From: Actinomycetes bacterium | GTDB lineage: Bacteria > Actinomycetota > Actinomycetes > S36-B12 > GCA-2699445 | Direction: 5' to 3' | Length of the DNA: 5,428 nucleotides | Assembly (NCBI GenBank): GCA_022600255.1 | Contig: JAHZKU010000148.1 | Location: forward strand, 1-5,428 | Shown here: positions 4,364 through 5,428 of the stretch, in pieces | Position numbering within the stretch: the stretch's first letter is position 1 | Layout of the letters: each line of letters starts with the position of its first letter | The notes under the pieces: model-generated | The model's input: the letters and a program-made list of their open reading frames with translations, nothing else | What the model was told of the DNA's origin: nothing | The model's database searches: none | Made by a program: the position numbers and the translations under genes

Positions 4364-5428
4364 CCCTGGCCGTCCTCGCGTGAGTCGAGCGCCTCTTGGA
4401 TTGTGGCCAGCAGTTCGTTCCAAGCCACGACGAACTTCTCCACGCCCTCGTCTTCGAGTTCCACGAAGACGTCCGCCATGTCGACCCCGACATCCTTGAG
4501 ACCCGCGAAGACCGCCTCGGCGTTGGCGATCATCGGGCGAATCGTGTCACCTTCCATCTCCCCGTGATCGGCCATCGCCTGCATGGTCTTTTCTGGCATG
4601 GTGTTGACGGTGCCGTCGGTCACCAGTTCCACGACATAACGCGTGTCCTTGTACTTGGGATCCTTCACGCCGGTCGATGCCCACAGCGGACGCTGCGGGA
4701 AAGCGCCGGCGGCTTTGAGTGCCGCCCAGCGATCGCTGGCCATGACCTTCTCATACTCGGCATAGGCCAAGCGTGCATTGGCAATCCCAGCATCACCGCG
4801 CAACGCCTCCGCTGCGTCCGAACCGATCGCGTCAATCCGCTTGTCTACGGCGACGTCGACCCGGCTGACGAAGAACGATGCGACCGACTGAATGGTCGAC
4901 AAGTCGATTCCGTTGGCTTGGGCTTGCTCAAGTCCGGTCATCCACGCGTCCATGACCTCCACGTAGCGGTCCGGGCTGAAGATCAACGTGACATTGACAC
5001 TAATGCCCTCACTGATCGCCATCGTGATCGCCGGCAGGCCCTGCTCGGTGCCCGGAATTTTGATCAGCGCGTTGGGACGATCGACCGCCCACCACAGGGC
5101 GCGGGCCTCAGCAATCGTAGCCGCGGTCTTGCGGGCAAAGCGCGGGTCTACCTCAATCGACACGCGACCGTCCACCGTATCTGTGGCATCCCAGGTGGGG
5201 CGCATGATGTCACAGGCACTACGAACGTCCTGGGTGGTGATCGAGCGAACGGCTTCACCCTTGTCGACCCCACGTGCGGCCAGGTCCGTCAACTGCGCGT
5301 TGTAGGCACCGGCATCCCCGGACAGCGCATTGTTGAAGATCGACGGGTTCGTGGTGACACCCGTGACACTGCTGTCGGCTACCAAGCCGGCCAGCCCGCC
5401 GCTCTTGATCCGGTCGCGGTCAAGGTCA
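4360..5428 (-). CDS. tal: Transaldolase, 5' end cut off by the window edge
   Basis: Transaldolase moves a dihydroxyacetone unit from sedoheptulose-7-phosphate to glyceraldehyde-3-phosphate through a lysine Schiff base, linking the pentose phosphate pathway to glycolysis. About 355 residues are visible. The frame is open to the right edge and begins within the LDRDRIKSGGLAGL segment, so probably only the first 15-20 residues are missing. Recognisable parts are GVTTNPSIF (visible residues 23-31), VSIEVDPR, and the active-site stretch IKIPGTEQGLPAI, whose Lys (visible residue 123, codon at 5059-5061) is the predicted Schiff-base residue. Many homologues as I recall them have KIPAT where this has KIPGT. 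The C-terminal half, with the long acidic FVELEDEGVEKF region, is complete. The stop overlaps the zwf start by 4 bases. The operon promoter must lie beyond the window. Confidence 0.97.
   Translation of the reverse strand, partial: DLDRDRIKSGGLAGLVADSSVTGVTTNPSIFNNALSGDAGAYNAQLTDLAARGVDKGEAVRSITTQDVRSACDIMRPTWDATDTVDGRVSIEVDPRFARKTAATIAEARALWWAVDRPNALIKIPGTEQGLPAITMAISEGISVNVTLIFSPDRYVEVMDAWMTGLEQAQANGIDLSTIQSVASFFVSRVDVAVDKRIDAIGSDAAEALRGDAGIANARLAYAEYEKVMASDRWAALKAAGAFPQRPLWASTGVKDPKYKDTRYVVELVTDGTVNTMPEKTMQAMADHGEMEGDTIRPMIANAEAVFAGLKDVGVDMADVFVELEDEGVEKFVVAWNELLATIQEALDSREDGQG
4373..4377 (-). promoter_or_regulatory. Ribosome binding site of zwf inside tal
   Basis: GAGGA on the minus strand lies 9 nt before the ATG at 4363, in the last codons of tal. 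The spacing is a little long, but no better site serves any upstream in-frame start. Confidence 0.55.

Noticed and set aside
3227..4567. Nearly continuous plus-strand open frames (3227-3835 and 3839-4567) antisense to zwf and the end of tal.
   Set aside because: Over zwf their codons align exactly opposite the zwf codons, so antisense stops would need rare Leu/Ser codons (TTA, CTA, TCA). Such shadows are expected in high-GC genes, and they show no motifs or ribosome binding sites.
4726..4739. 14-bp palindrome CCAGCGATCGCTGG inside tal.
   Set aside because: It lies in well-conserved coding sequence (ASDRWA) and is explained by codon choice plus the general GATC richness; no second copy is seen.
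4988..4998. CGTGACATTGA within tal matches the end of the left-edge tandem repeat (44-54).
   Set aside because: An 11-base match in coding sequence without the rest of the repeat unit is most simply chance.

Overview
The window is ordinary core-metabolism DNA from a moderately high-GC actinobacterium (Actinomycetota). I see no phage, IS, CRISPR, toxin or other accessory cassette, and I found no convincing undescribed system. Three things point to Actinomycetota: an RbpA (an RNA polymerase-binding protein restricted to this phylum), an OpcA (the actinobacterial/cyanobacterial glucose-6-phosphate dehydrogenase assembly factor), and the order tal-zwf-opcA-pgl converging on secG-rbpA. As I recall such sequences, the RbpA belongs to the form seen in Micrococcales-like lineages (N-terminal tail RGSRVGAGPMGEAERG) rather than the Mycobacterium/Streptomyces form. 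I would not name a genus.

Layout. Positions 1-52 hold almost three copies of an 18-bp tandem repeat that runs off the left edge. secG (65-301, +) follows directly. Next is a 352-bp gap (302-653) with no convincing protein gene, holding a weak promoter-like site and a hairpin that abuts the rbpA ribosome binding site. rbpA (654-992, +) is followed by a 76-bp convergent spacer (993-1068) with a terminator-like interrupted hairpin. The rest is one minus-strand operon, read right to left: tal (5' end cut by the right edge), zwf, opcA, pgl. Each junction in it is a 4-base ATGA or GTGA stop/start overlap.

How the genes work together. Zwf oxidises glucose-6-phosphate to 6-phosphogluconolactone, OpcA is expected to assist Zwf oligomerisation or activity, and Pgl hydrolyses the lactone. 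Transaldolase links the non-oxidative branch back to glycolysis. The operon therefore encodes the NADPH-producing oxidative pentose phosphate entry plus one carbon-shuffling enzyme; tkt would be expected beyond the right edge. secG (protein export) and rbpA (transcription initiation) are functionally unrelated neighbours. In related genomes secG usually follows gap-pgk-tpiA, which would lie to the left.

The items most worth checking are the in-frame tandem repeat at the tpiA/secG junction side, the hairpin in front of rbpA, a Lys-rich C-terminal tail on OpcA, and a Gly-to-Ala change beside the predicted catalytic His of Pgl.
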